Counted from the first letter of the stretch, positions 31,321 through 41,738 are shown. The stretch is 64,000 bases of DNA from JBGSMF01 sp964651475 (GCA_964651475.1 CAZYXV010000002.1:62001-126000); one strand, 5' to 3'. Numbers and translations are program-made. The notes: a model not told the origin generated them from the letters alone.

Positions 31321-32523
31321 ATGAAGGGATGTTGGAAGAAACGATGGATTAGTATTCTATCCATCGCCCTGCTCGTGACGAGCGGGGTGCTATCGGCGTG
31401 CAGCGCCCCCAAGACTCGATTGAAAATTGTGACGAGCTTTCCCATGCGCGGCATTGCCGCAGGCAGCTCGATTGTGGATGCGGTAGAGTTGGCCCTGTCA
31501 GAGACCGATTGGCAGATAGGCAATGTGTCGCTCGAACTTGTCAAGCTCGACGACGGCAATGAGATGGGGCAATGGGACGCGGAATTGGAACGAGCGAACG
31601 TCGAACAAGCTGTACGCGACCCGAGTGTCATCGCGTACATCGGCCCATTCAATTCAGGCGCAGCCAAAATCAGCATTCCCATTGCCAGTCCAGAAGGCCT
31701 GTTGCAGATCAGCCCCAGCGCCACGTGGCCTGGGCTGACTAAAGTTGGTTTTGCGCCCGGCGAGCCGGCCAAGTTCTATCCAACCGGCCAGCGCACATTT
31801 TATCGCACCTGCCCTACCGACGATGTGCAGGCGCCGGCGGCGGTGCGATGGGCCAAAGCTCTAGGGTTTCGCACAGTCTATGTCATTGAAGACGGTGAAG
31901 CCTATGGCAAGGGCCTGGCCGATTTGTTTGAGCAAAACGCCCTGGCAGCTGGCTTGCGCATCATAGGACGTGAGACGATTGACAAAACAGCCACCGACTT
32001 TATTGTTACGATATCGAACCTGCGGCTGTGGAAACCAGACCTGGTGTACTTTGGAGGGTATACGGCGAATGGCGTGATCCCGTTACTCACCCAGATGCGG
32101 ACCGCCAAGCCGGTAATTACCAGCGCCTTTATGGGGGCTGACGCGATTGTGGATACAGCGTTTGTCAAAGGCGTTGGCGAATACTCGGAGGGGGTGTATG
32201 CAACCCTGGTGGGGGTGCCACCCAGCGAATTGCAAGAGACTGGAAAAACATTCTTTGAGGCCTATCAGGCAAAATATGGCCGCCCCCCAGAGGCATTTGC
32301 GAATTACGGCTACGACGCAGCGCAGGCGGTACTCGCCGCGCTTCGAGAAGCTCGGACCAAAAATCGCGCCGGCGTGTTAAAAGCCATGGCGGACAAACTA
32401 GAATTCACAGGCGCCAGCGAGTTCAGTTTTGACTCAAACGGCGACACGACCCTGATTTCGATCAGTGGTATGCAGGTTCAAGACGGACAATTCAAATTTG
32501 TGCAATTGTTGGATATCAGATGA
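31321..32523 (+). CDS. Branched-chain amino acid-type substrate-binding lipoprotein
   Basis: A 400-residue periplasmic-binding protein of the LivJ/LivK type with a lipoprotein signal peptide: basic start, hydrophobic ISILSIALLVTSGVL, lipobox LSAC (about residues 24-27). The mature part has the two-lobe fold, with VIAYIGPFNSGAAKISIPIA and YVIEDGEAYGKGLADLF, a hinge, and FANYGYDAAQAVLAAL. No permease or ATPase genes are near, and the next gene encodes a membrane kinase with an extracytoplasmic sensor domain. It may therefore be a ligand receptor for the kinase, not part of a transporter. Confidence 0.88.
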   Translation: MKGCWKKRWISILSIALLVTSGVLSACSAPKTRLKIVTSFPMRGIAAGSSIVDAVELALSETDWQIGNVSLELVKLDDGNEMGQWDAELERANVEQAVRDPSVIAYIGPFNSGAAKISIPIASPEGLLQISPSATWPGLTKVGFAPGEPAKFYPTGQRTFYRTCPTDDVQAPAAVRWAKALGFRTVYVIEDGEAYGKGLADLFEQNALAAGLRIIGRETIDKTATDFIVTISNLRLWKPDLVYFGGYTANGVIPLLTQMRTAKPVITSAFMGADAIVDTAFVKGVGEYSEGVYATLVGVPPSELQETGKTFFEAYQAKYGRPPEAFANYGYDAAQAVLAALREARTKNRAGVLKAMADKLEFTGASEFSFDSNGDTTLISISGMQVQDGQFKFVQLLDIR

Positions 32524-32597
32524 AGCATATTCTGCCTGCCCGCTTGGTTCTCGAGGGATCCCCCTACAAGTGATTCCATACTAACAGGCGATAGCGC

Positions 32598-35500
32598 ATG
32601 GCAAACAAGTTTGGTCCCGTGCGACCCAAGATTCATTTGAACTGGAAGCTCAGCCTGCCATTTATCATCATGATTGCAGTAACGGCTGTGGTGGTTGGAC
32701 TCATGATGCTGAGCATCTTTCAGTTCTTGCAAGAGTACGCTGCAGAGCGCCAGCGTCAGGTTTCTGCACAGGCCAGTTCCCAGGTGGCGGGATACGTCAA
32801 CCCGTTCCGCGATCAGTTGACTGATGCCGCGCGAGGATTGACCTACGCCAGCAGCGACCCGATACAACAACGCAACCTGCTCGAACAAGTGCAGGCGGCG
32901 CACAGCCAGTTTTATGATCTGGCCGTGATAGACGTAGCCGGACGGGAAACGGCACGCAAAATCCGGCTGGTGCCAGATCACCAGGTCGCCCTGAGAAATC
33001 GCGCCGGCTCTGAAGCTGTGCAGGCGGCTCTTAACGGCAATGTTTACCTGGGGAGCGTGTATATTTCAGAACAACTTGGCGCGCTGTTTGTGGAAATGGC
33101 CGCGCCCGTCTACAGTGTTGGCGGAGAGATTGTTGGCGCCCTGGCGGCCCAAGTAGACCTGACCCCCTTGTGGGACGTCGTGAAGAATATCCAGGTTGGC
33201 CAAAAGGGATACGTATACGTCGTAGACGAGCAGGGCCGTCTGATCGCCTATCGCGAAAGCAGGGTAGTGCAAGGGCCAGATGATACGCTGCCAGACGTGA
33301 GTGGAGTGCCAGAAGTGAAGGCTTACCTGGGACGCGACAAAAAAAACCAGGGACAGGTAACATTCCAGGATACAGGCTTGTTGTGCGAGTTGCCGCCGCA
33401 GGAACAATGTGGGAGGGTCCTGGCCTATTACCAGCAAATCGAGGGCACGGGGTGGGGAGTGATTGTTGAACAACCAACCCAAGATGCGTATGCCAAGATG
33501 AACAACCTTTCGCAACTGGCGCTTGGGTTAGGAGTGATTTTGTCGGCCCTGGCTGCATTATTAGTGTGGTACATTCAGCGCGGCGTGCTGCATCCCCTCC
33601 GCGTGTTGAGCGAGGGCGCAAGCGCGCTGGCTGGCGGCCAGCTTATGCAGCGTATCATCATCCGAACGGGCGACGAGATCGAGCAACTGGCCGACGAATT
33701 TAACGCTATGGCGCAAAGCCTGCAAAGCTCACAAACCCAACTCGAAGCCTTTGCGCTAGAAAAAAGTCAGGAAGCAAGAACGGCCCAGGCCCGCGTACAA
33801 GAGATGACGCAACTGCTCGAAGCGGGGCGCGCCATCACGTCGTTAGACCTGGAAAATGTCTTGAACAGCCTGGCCCACGAAGCCGCGCGCGCCGTTCAAG
33901 CCGACCAATGCTTGATCTATCTGCAAGACGAACAGGACAACACTCTGGTGGTAAGAGGTGCGTGGGGAATTGGCATAACCGAATACAAGGCCCAATCTCT
34001 CAAGAGGGGCGAAAGCGCCGCCGGCTGGGTCGCTGAAGAAAAGCGCGAGTTGTTTCTGGCAAACGTTCAGATGGACCGCCGCTTTACCCCCAAGACGCCC
34101 ACCGATCGTGTATTGGCCAGTTTGCTGGCGCTGCCTTTGACTTCGGACGATCAAACCATTGGCGCGCTGCAAGTGGCAACGCGCTCTGGCAAGGTCGGCC
34201 TGTCTGCCGATGAAAAACAACTCATCGAGTCCTTTGCGCGCCAGGCCGCCGTGGCGTACAAGAACGCGCAGTTGTACGAAGAAGAACGGCGCCGCGCCAG
34301 AGAGATGAAAATCGTCGCGGAAATTACACGCACCATCAGCACGAGTTTGGATTTGAGCAAAACGCTTGACTCCATCCTGGAATCGGTGCGTGAGTTGGTG
34401 CCCTACGACGCGAGCGAAATAAATCTGTGGGAGGAGCGAGAGCAAGTGCTGCGCACGCGAGGGCGCGGCGGCGTTGAGGTTCAGCTCGCCTCGGGAAATG
34501 TGTACAGCCTGGAAGAAGGGCATACCGGTTGGATTGCAAGAAAGCGACAACCTTTGCTGGTGGCTGACGTGCAGACCGAATCGCAATTATTGCCCAAGGT
34601 GGACCTGGGCGAGTTCCCTTTGCGAGCGTTCGCCGGGGTGCCGCTTTTGCTCGGCAACGACTTGATCGGCACCCTGGAATTGGCAAGCTACCAGCCAGGC
34701 GCATTTAACGTCAGGCACCTGGAAACCCTGCAAATTGTGGCGAACCAGGCCGCCGTGGCCATCCAAAACGCGCGATTGTACGAAGAAACGCGCCAATCAG
34801 CTCAAGAAATGGCCACGCTGCGCGAAGCGGCCGTCGAGATTACCAGCCAACTCGAGCCGGAACGCATCTTGCGCGTCATGATCGAACGCGCCGCGGCGCT
34901 CTTGCGCGGCCATGGCGGCGCGCTGTATCGCGTTGACGCTGAGCGCCAAACCCTCACGGTGATTGTCAGTTACAACATGCCCCGAGACGTAACGGGAACG
35001 ATCATCCGATTTGGAGAGGGACTGTCTGGGCGTATCGCTCAACAACGTCAGCCTATGATTATCAACGATTACGCCCATTGGGAGGGACGCTCGGCGCATT
35101 ACGCCGACGATGCCATCACAGCCGTCATCGGCATGCCACTCATCTGGCAAGATGAGTTGACCGGCGTGCTTAACGTCGTGGCCGACGTCGAAAACCGCAA
35201 ATTTGACGAGGACGACATCCGGTTGATGACCTTGTTTGCCAGCCAGGCAGCAGCCGCGCTACAAAATGCTGAACTGTACGGCCAACTGATGCACCGAATG
35301 GAAGAAATGGCGGCCTTGCACGAGACGGCGGTAGACATTGCCAGCCAGCTGAACCCTGACCAGTTGCTAGAGACTATTGTCCAACGAGCGGTCGAACTGC
35401 TGCACGCCAAGGGCGGCAGTCTGCATCGCTACGACCCGGCCGAACAAGTGGCGCGCCTGATTGCCAGCTACAACATGGGGCACGACTATCGCGGCGTCGT

Positions 35501-38500
35501 GCTCAAGAAAGGCGAAGGGCTGGTGGGGGAAATGTTGCGGAACGGGCAGCCGCTCATCGTTAACGATTACCAGAGTTGGGCCAAACGATCTTTTCAGTTT
35601 GCAGAAGCCAGCTTTACCGCCGCTATGGGCACCCCCCTCACCTGGCAAGATCGCACGTTAGGGGCGCTTGTCGTATTGGATAACGCCGAGCAGCGCATCT
35701 TCAAGTTGAATGACCTGCGCCTGCTCATGCTGCTTGCCAGCCAGGCCGTTGTGGCGCTGCGCAACGCCGATCTGTTCGCCGAAACGCAGCGCCGCGTGAC
35801 CGAGCTGGATACGCTGGCGGACATTGGCCGGGCGCTTTCAGCGACGCTGGACGTGCGCGGCCTGCTCGAAGTCATTGCCGATCAGACCGGGCGCGTGATG
35901 TATTCCGAGAATTTATACATCGCGCTGTACCATCCCGACGTCAATGAAATCGAGTTCGCCCTGGACACGCGGGCCGACATGCCCCGCACCGGGCGACGGC
36001 GCAAGTTCGGTAATGGCATCACCGAGTACGTGATCAAGACCCGCCAGGTGCTCTTTTTGCACGACAATGTGCCGCAGCAGTTGCAAGAGCGAGGCATAGA
36101 CGCCATTGGCACGCTGCCGGCGAGTTGGGTCGGCGTGCCGCTGATGATGGGCGAGCGCGTGCTGGGCGTGTTATCGGTGCAACACTATACCAATCCATCG
36201 GCTTACGACGAGAGCCACGTCGAGCTGCTCCAGTCTATCGGCAACCAGGCGGCCATTGCGCTGGAAAACGCCCGCCTGTTCGGCGAAACACGGCGGCGAC
36301 TGGTCGAGCTAGCCATGTTGACCGACATCGGTCAATCGCTCTCGTCCACGCTGCGCATAGACGAATTGCTGCAGCTCGTCTACGAACAAACCCGGCGCGT
36401 GATGTACGCCGAGAACATGTTTATCGCGCTATACGACCAGGAACACAACGAGGTCGAGTTTGCCCTTAGCCGCAATCCACAGGAAACCCCACCTGGTATG
36501 CGTAGTCCGGCCGACTCGGGGATGGTAGGGCACATTATCAAAAGACGCAAGTCAGTTTTGCTGCGAACCCATGCCGCCGAGGCCGTGCAACAAATGGGGG
36601 TGGAGGTTGTGGGGCAACCTTCTGCTTCGTGGCTGGGCGTGCCCATGCTGATGGGCGATCGCCTGTTAGGCGTGATCGCCGTACAACATTATACCAACCC
36701 GAACATGTACGACGACTCACATCGCGTTTTGCTGGAAACAATCGCGGCCCAGGCGGCCATCGCATTGGAAAACGCGCGCCTGTATCAACTGACAGACGTG
36801 CGCTTGCAACAACGCGTCGAAGAATTGACCGGCCTGTCAACCATCAGCCAGGAACTCAACACGACCTTTGATCTTGATCGAATCTTTGAGCTGGTCTTGA
36901 ACGAGGCCATACGCGCCACGCGCGCGCAGTATGGTTCCATTCACCTGCTCGACCTCAGCACGGGCGCCCTGACCGTGCGCGCTACGCACGGCTATCCGCC
37001 AGATGTGGCCGAAAGACTGGCCGTCAGTGAACAACGCTATGGTGAAGGCATTATTGGCCGCGTGGTCGAAACCGGCCTGCCAATCATGGTCGGCGACGTA
37101 ACCCGAGATGCAGGCTATATGCGCATCATGCCCGATACTCAATCAGAGCTTTGCGTGCCCATCGGCTACGCCGGTTCGGTGGCAGGCGCGATTAACCTGG
37201 AAAGCTCGACCGTGGCGCACTTTACGCCCGACCACACGGAATACTTGCAGGCGCTGGCTTCGCAGGCGGCCATCGCGATTGGCAACCGCCAGCGCTACGA
37301 CGAACAATTTGAACGCGGCGAATTGCTGCGCCAGCGCGCCGAACAACTGGCGACCTTGTTCGAAATCAGCCAGGCGTTCCGCAGCGATCAACCCCTGGAA
37401 GATACGCTGGACGCGGTAGCGCACGCCATCCAAGACACGGTCGGCTATGACATCGTAATTATCAGCATCGTCGAGGGGGACCCGCCGATACGGCGGCGCG
37501 TCGCGGCGGCAGGCATTCCAGTAGCGGATTTCGAAGAATTAAAAGCCATCCAGCAACCCTGGAACACTATGCAAGACGTGCTGCGCGAAGAATTCCGCAC
37601 CAGCCAAAGCTATTATATCCCGGCGGAACAGCGCGAGATACGGGCGGCTTTGCACGTCTACAATCCGATCGAAGTGACGGATCAGCCTCGCCAGCCGGGG
37701 CGCTGGCACTCCCAAGACATGTTATTTGTCCCGCTGCGCGGCACGCAGGAACGCGTATTGGGCTTGATCTCGGTGGATGCTCCACGCGACGGGAATATAC
37801 CTTCGCGCACGACGATTGAAACCCTCGAAGTATTCGCCAACCAGGCCGCCAGCGCCATTGAGAATGCGCTCCTCTTTGCGGATTTGCAGCGGCGGGTGTG
37901 GGAGCTGTCTACGTTGTACGACAGCGGCGAAGCGGTGTCGAGCACTCTGGCTTTGGAAGAGACGTTGGACGTAGCCCTCCAGGGCGTGGCCAAAGCGCTG
38001 GATTTTGACTTTGTGGTTCTCTCGCTGGTAGACGAGCAGATCGGGGAGGTAAGGGCCGTGCGCGGGACGGGCGTGTCCGAATCGCAAATACGCCTGGCGC
38101 GCCGCCGCCTGGACGACAAAGACATCATGGCCGATATTGTCCGCACCGGCAAGACCGAAGTAATCGAAGGCTGGGACGAGCGTTTTGACCGCGAGATGTT
38201 CGAGCGCGAAGGGCACGCCGCGTTGGTGCGCGTCTTTACTCCGCTGGTTACGCACGGCCGCAACATTGGCCTGGTCGAAGCAGGCTACCGGCGCGAGCGG
38301 CGCGGGCGCATCGCGGAGCACGATATCCGCCTGCTGCGCGCCCTCGCTGACCGTATTGCGGCGGCTGTCGAGAACGCGCGCCTGTTCGAAGAGACCCTGT
38401 CGCGCACTCAAGAACTCTCGGCCCTGCTAGACGCCAGTTCGGCCATTTCGGCCTCGCTGGAGCTTCACGACGTGTTTACGGCGCTGGCCGACCACCTTAC

Positions 38501-40661
38501 CCGAGTAATCAAAGTGACAGGCTGCGCGCTATCCAGATGGGACCAAGAAAAACAGCACGTTATCACATTGGTAGACCGCCTCCATCAAGTGGAAGGCCCT
38601 ACTTCTACCGGTTCCATATATCCCTTGCAAGATTACCCCCTCACCCGGCGCGTCTTGGACATGCGCCAGCCGGTCATGGTGTACACGGATGACCCGGAGG
38701 CCGATCCGAACGAAGTAGCTATCCTTGAGAAACAAGACTCCAAGTCGCTGCTGATGCTGCCTCTCATCGTCCGCGAAGACGTGTATGGCCTGATTGAGCT
38801 TGTAAGCAACGTGCCCGGTCACCGCTTTACCAACGCCGATATTCGCATGGCGCAAACGCTGTCCAATCAGGCGGGCGTGGCTATCTCCAATGCCCAGTTG
38901 TACGACGAAATTCGCGGCTTTACCCAGGCATTGGAGCAGCGCGTGGCCGAACGCACCGAGGACCTGCGCCAGGCGCTCGACCAACTCACCATCGAGCGCG
39001 ACCGGGTGGAAACCTTGTTCCGCATCACTAGCGAACTGCAAACCAGTCTGGATCTCGACCGCGTGCTCAACCGCGCGCTGACGCTGGTCAATGAAAATAT
39101 CCAGGCGTCGCGGGCCTTGGTTTTGTTGACGGGAACCCAACCCGATGCATTAACGTGCCGGGCGATGATTGACGCCAATCGCCCCGTTCCGCTTGGCAAG
39201 ATGCCGGGACGCTTCAGGCGCAACGAGGGATTGACCGGCTGGTGCATTCGCAGGCGCAAAGCTGTGATTGCGCCCGACCTGAAAAATGATCCGTACTGGG
39301 TAGATGGCGAGGGGGGTCCGGGCAGCCAGCCGCGCTCGGCATTGGTTGTGCCGCTGATGATGACGGACGATGTGCTGGGCGCGCTGGTCATGGTCCACTC
39401 GGAAGTCAATCACTTTAACGAAGCGCACTTGCGACTGGTCGAGGCGGCCGCCGCCCAGGTGGCTACGGCGATCAACAATGCCGAGCTTTATCGCATGATT
39501 CGTGAATCAGCCGAACGCCTGGGGCAGATGCTGCGCGTGCAGCAAGAAGAGGCCTCCAAGAGCCAGGCGATCCTGGAGGCGGTGGCCGACGGCGTGATGG
39601 TAGCGGATCGGCATGGGCGGGTGGCCCTGTTCAACGCTGCTGCGGAGCGTCTGCTCGGCTCCAGCCGCGACGAAATTATTGGCCGGCTCACAGACGATTT
39701 GCTGGGACTGTATGGCGCGAGCAGTTCAGCCTGGGCAAACGTGGTGCACGAATGGACGACCTCGATAGGCGGTCGCCTCAAGACGCCCAGCCTGGAACAA
39801 CGCCTGGAAATCGAAGGCCGCCACGTGCGCGTGCACATCGCTCCCGTGATGCTGGGCGACGAGTACCTGGGCACCGTCTCTATTTTCCACGACATGACAA
39901 AAGAAGTAGAAGTGGACCGCGCCAAGAGCGACTTTGTTGCCACCGTGTCGCACGAACTGCGCACCCCCATGACGTCCGTCAAGGGTTATGCGGATTTGCT
40001 ATTGTTGGGCGCCGCGGGCCAGTTGTCGGGCGAGCAATATCACTTTATGAGCATTATCAAGTCAAATGCCGACCGCCTGTCGGACCTGGTCAACGACTTG
40101 CTCAACATCTCGCGCCTCGAATCGGGCCGCGTCGAACTGGACATCAAACCGCTGCGCATAGATTCGGTCATCGAACAAGTGGTAACCAGCCTGCGCGGCA
40201 AGATTGAAGAAAAGGGCCTGATGATTGTCGTCCAGACGCCCACCGACCTGCCCGTCGTCAACGCGGATCACGACCGCACGGTTCAAATCTTGACTAACCT
40301 GGTGAGCAATGCTTACCAGTACACACAACCAGGCGGAAAAATCACTGTGTGCGCCCACGTCGTTGACGGCCCAATGGTGCAGACAGACGTCATTGACACG
40401 GGCGTTGGTATTTCACCAGCGGATCAACTCAAGGTCTTTGACCGCTTCTTCCGTTCGGACGATACGTATGTACAGGAATTTGCCGGCACTGGATTGGGGC
40501 TGGCGATTGTCAAGCAATTGATTCAGATGCATGGCGGCGAAATCTGGCTGGAAAGCGAAGTGGGTGTGGGCACCACCTTTAGCTTTACGCTGCCGGTGGT
40601 GGCAGAATCGCTCGTCATGCCAATTGAAATGATTAATTCTCCAGAAACAAACAAAACCTAG
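32598..40661 (+). CDS. Giant sensor histidine kinase: Cache, HAMP, eleven GAF, PAS, HisKA, HATPase
   Basis: A 2687-residue membrane kinase. Order: TM1 (about 15-40), extracytoplasmic Cache-type sensor (45-300), TM2 (302-326, ending VWYIQRG), HAMP (328-381), then GAF domains starting near residues 403, 573, 741, 907, 1075, 1243, 1415, 1589, 1775, 1945 and 2143, a PAS domain (2323), HisKA with VSHELRTPM (about 2450) and HATPase with N box NLVSNAYQYT, DTGVGI and GTGLGLAIVKQL. GAFs 3/4 and 5/6 are close pairs, suggesting tandem duplication. Spacing is regular, about 168 residues for GAF1-7. The phospho-acceptor histidine and ATP site look intact. The adjacent regulators at 30402 and 41739 are plausible targets. 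Confidence 0.93.
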   Translation: MANKFGPVRPKIHLNWKLSLPFIIMIAVTAVVVGLMMLSIFQFLQEYAAERQRQVSAQASSQVAGYVNPFRDQLTDAARGLTYASSDPIQQRNLLEQVQAAHSQFYDLAVIDVAGRETARKIRLVPDHQVALRNRAGSEAVQAALNGNVYLGSVYISEQLGALFVEMAAPVYSVGGEIVGALAAQVDLTPLWDVVKNIQVGQKGYVYVVDEQGRLIAYRESRVVQGPDDTLPDVSGVPEVKAYLGRDKKNQGQVTFQDTGLLCELPPQEQCGRVLAYYQQIEGTGWGVIVEQPTQDAYAKMNNLSQLALGLGVILSALAALLVWYIQRGVLHPLRVLSEGASALAGGQLMQRIIIRTGDEIEQLADEFNAMAQSLQSSQTQLEAFALEKSQEARTAQARVQEMTQLLEAGRAITSLDLENVLNSLAHEAARAVQADQCLIYLQDEQDNTLVVRGAWGIGITEYKAQSLKRGESAAGWVAEEKRELFLANVQMDRRFTPKTPTDRVLASLLALPLTSDDQTIGALQVATRSGKVGLSADEKQLIESFARQAAVAYKNAQLYEEERRRAREMKIVAEITRTISTSLDLSKTLDSILESVRELVPYDASEINLWEEREQVLRTRGRGGVEVQLASGNVYSLEEGHTGWIARKRQPLLVADVQTESQLLPKVDLGEFPLRAFAGVPLLLGNDLIGTLELASYQPGAFNVRHLETLQIVANQAAVAIQNARLYEETRQSAQEMATLREAAVEITSQLEPERILRVMIERAAALLRGHGGALYRVDAERQTLTVIVSYNMPRDVTGTIIRFGEGLSGRIAQQRQPMIINDYAHWEGRSAHYADDAITAVIGMPLIWQDELTGVLNVVADVENRKFDEDDIRLMTLFASQAAAALQNAELYGQLMHRMEEMAALHETAVDIASQLNPDQLLETIVQRAVELLHAKGGSLHRYDPAEQVARLIASYNMGHDYRGVVLKKGEGLVGEMLRNGQPLIVNDYQSWAKRSFQFAEASFTAAMGTPLTWQDRTLGALVVLDNAEQRIFKLNDLRLLMLLASQAVVALRNADLFAETQRRVTELDTLADIGRALSATLDVRGLLEVIADQTGRVMYSENLYIALYHPDVNEIEFALDTRADMPRTGRRRKFGNGITEYVIKTRQVLFLHDNVPQQLQERGIDAIGTLPASWVGVPLMMGERVLGVLSVQHYTNPSAYDESHVELLQSIGNQAAIALENARLFGETRRRLVELAMLTDIGQSLSSTLRIDELLQLVYEQTRRVMYAENMFIALYDQEHNEVEFALSRNPQETPPGMRSPADSGMVGHIIKRRKSVLLRTHAAEAVQQMGVEVVGQPSASWLGVPMLMGDRLLGVIAVQHYTNPNMYDDSHRVLLETIAAQAAIALENARLYQLTDVRLQQRVEELTGLSTISQELNTTFDLDRIFELVLNEAIRATRAQYGSIHLLDLSTGALTVRATHGYPPDVAERLAVSEQRYGEGIIGRVVETGLPIMVGDVTRDAGYMRIMPDTQSELCVPIGYAGSVAGAINLESSTVAHFTPDHTEYLQALASQAAIAIGNRQRYDEQFERGELLRQRAEQLATLFEISQAFRSDQPLEDTLDAVAHAIQDTVGYDIVIISIVEGDPPIRRRVAAAGIPVADFEELKAIQQPWNTMQDVLREEFRTSQSYYIPAEQREIRAALHVYNPIEVTDQPRQPGRWHSQDMLFVPLRGTQERVLGLISVDAPRDGNIPSRTTIETLEVFANQAASAIENALLFADLQRRVWELSTLYDSGEAVSSTLALEETLDVALQGVAKALDFDFVVLSLVDEQIGEVRAVRGTGVSESQIRLARRRLDDKDIMADIVRTGKTEVIEGWDERFDREMFEREGHAALVRVFTPLVTHGRNIGLVEAGYRRERRGRIAEHDIRLLRALADRIAAAVENARLFEETLSRTQELSALLDASSAISASLELHDVFTALADHLTRVIKVTGCALSRWDQEKQHVITLVDRLHQVEGPTSTGSIYPLQDYPLTRRVLDMRQPVMVYTDDPEADPNEVAILEKQDSKSLLMLPLIVREDVYGLIELVSNVPGHRFTNADIRMAQTLSNQAGVAISNAQLYDEIRGFTQALEQRVAERTEDLRQALDQLTIERDRVETLFRITSELQTSLDLDRVLNRALTLVNENIQASRALVLLTGTQPDALTCRAMIDANRPVPLGKMPGRFRRNEGLTGWCIRRRKAVIAPDLKNDPYWVDGEGGPGSQPRSALVVPLMMTDDVLGALVMVHSEVNHFNEAHLRLVEAAAAQVATAINNAELYRMIRESAERLGQMLRVQQEEASKSQAILEAVADGVMVADRHGRVALFNAAAERLLGSSRDEIIGRLTDDLLGLYGASSSAWANVVHEWTTSIGGRLKTPSLEQRLEIEGRHVRVHIAPVMLGDEYLGTVSIFHDMTKEVEVDRAKSDFVATVSHELRTPMTSVKGYADLLLLGAAGQLSGEQYHFMSIIKSNADRLSDLVNDLLNISRLESGRVELDIKPLRIDSVIEQVVTSLRGKIEEKGLMIVVQTPTDLPVVNADHDRTVQILTNLVSNAYQYTQPGGKITVCAHVVDGPMVQTDVIDTGVGISPADQLKVFDRFFRSDDTYVQEFAGTGLGLAIVKQLIQMHGGEIWLESEVGVGTTFSFTLPVVAESLVMPIEMINSPETNKT

Positions 40662-40668
40662 GAGCTTG

Positions 40669-40720
40669 TCGGAGAGACGCTCCGCGCGCCGGGGACGGCG
40701 GCCTGAGCAGAGTTCTCCGA
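40669..40720 (+). other. Inverted repeat in the kinase-RsbT gap
   Basis: TCGGAGA (40669-40675) and TCTCCGA (40714-40720) enclose a very GC-rich segment. It may fold in the transcript; no U-run follows. Confidence 0.3.
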
Positions 40721-40748
40721 TAGCCTGCCAGATGGTCTGGAAATCAAC

Positions 40749-41243
40749 GTGGAGCACTCGAATCAGGTGTCGGTATCAAGAATCAACGAAATTGAAACGG
40801 TAGTGGTAAAGAACAAATCGGATATGTACAGCGTGATTAAACGAGGACGTGCCTGGGCAAACGAGATGGGCTTTAGCCCTCTCGACCAAACACGATGGGA
40901 GACCATCATCACGGAATTGGTGCGCAGCGCGCTTGCGCGCTGCGGCGAAGGAACCATTACCTTCCAGCCCGTGGAACGCAACGGCGCATCGAAAAAAGAT
41001 GGGAGGCCGGGCAACAAAAGCGCGCAACGCGGCATGCAAGTCACCGTCGAAGACCTTGGGCCAGCGCTTGCCGACCTGGCTCAAGCCCTGGCCAGCGAAG
41101 CGCCGTCCGCCCCATCTCAAGAAAGCGTTCTGGGGATTTCGTCAGTGCGCCAGCTGGCTGATGAATGTGCAGTAGATAGCGCCGTGGGGCGTGGCACACG
41201 CGTGCGCGTGTGCAAGTGGGTCTATGGCGCCACTTCGGCTTGA
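40749..41243 (+). CDS. RsbT/anti-sigma-like ATPase, degenerate
   Basis: A 164-residue protein of the GHKL ATPase fold used by RsbT, RsbW and SpoIIAB. The overall layout is kept, but ATP-site motifs are changed: the N box ELVRN is ELVRS, G1 DNGPGI is DLGPAL, and the G2 region GLGMGL is VLGISS. ATP binding is therefore doubtful. A hydrophilic insertion (about residues 80-95) separates the strands. A canonical paralogue is the next gene, 64 bases downstream. It may be a pseudokinase partner. The start GTG 40749 is uncertain; GTG 40767 is an alternative. Confidence 0.7.
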   Translation: MEHSNQVSVSRINEIETVVVKNKSDMYSVIKRGRAWANEMGFSPLDQTRWETIITELVRSALARCGEGTITFQPVERNGASKKDGRPGNKSAQRGMQVTVEDLGPALADLAQALASEAPSAPSQESVLGISSVRQLADECAVDSAVGRGTRVRVCKWVYGATSA

Positions 41244-41307
41244 GCGTTAACAATCTTGGAACGACGGGAGCAATGGATAGGTTGGATGGCCCCGTCCAGG
41301 TTAAAGG

Positions 41308-41724
41308 ATGCGAAACGCCCGCATGGCTGAAACAAAGCAAGTCGCAATCAACAGCGATATGGACATCGTGGTGGCGCGCGTCGAGGGACGTAACATGGCT
41401 CGGGCGTTGGGGTTTGGCGTAGTGGACCAGGCGCGCATTACGACGGCCATGATGGAATTGGTGCGAAACATCGTCCAGCACGCTCAAAGCGGCCTGGTGA
41501 CCTTGCGCCCGGTCGAGAATGCTGCCCAGCGCGGCATTGAAATTGTGTGCAAAGATAATGGGCCTGGCATTACTGATGTGGCGCAGGTGATGCGAGACGA
41601 TGGAGGATCCCATCGCGGCCTGGGGATGGGCTTGCCCGGCGTCAGGCGCTTGATGGACGAAATCGAGATTGATTCGCAACCTGGTATGGGCACAACTGTG
41701 ACGATACGTAAATGGCTGCGGTAG
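41308..41724 (+). CDS. RsbT-like anti-sigma regulatory ATPase/kinase
   Basis: A 138-residue GHKL ATPase with intact motifs: N box ELVRNIVQHA, G1 KDNGPGI and G2 GLGMGLPGVRRL. It resembles RsbT, a serine kinase in partner-switching modules that act on STAS-domain proteins and activate PP2C phosphatases. No STAS gene is seen here, but a SpoIIE-type PP2C gene lies 3 kb away on the other strand (45092-47617). Length comparison to RsbT favours a start at ATG 41323, but neither start has a well-spaced RBS. Confidence 0.82.
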   Translation: MRNARMAETKQVAINSDMDIVVARVEGRNMARALGFGVVDQARITTAMMELVRNIVQHAQSGLVTLRPVENAAQRGIEIVCKDNGPGITDVAQVMRDDGGSHRGLGMGLPGVRRLMDEIEIDSQPGMGTTVTIRKWLR

Positions 41725-41738
41725 TTGGAGGAATGTTC

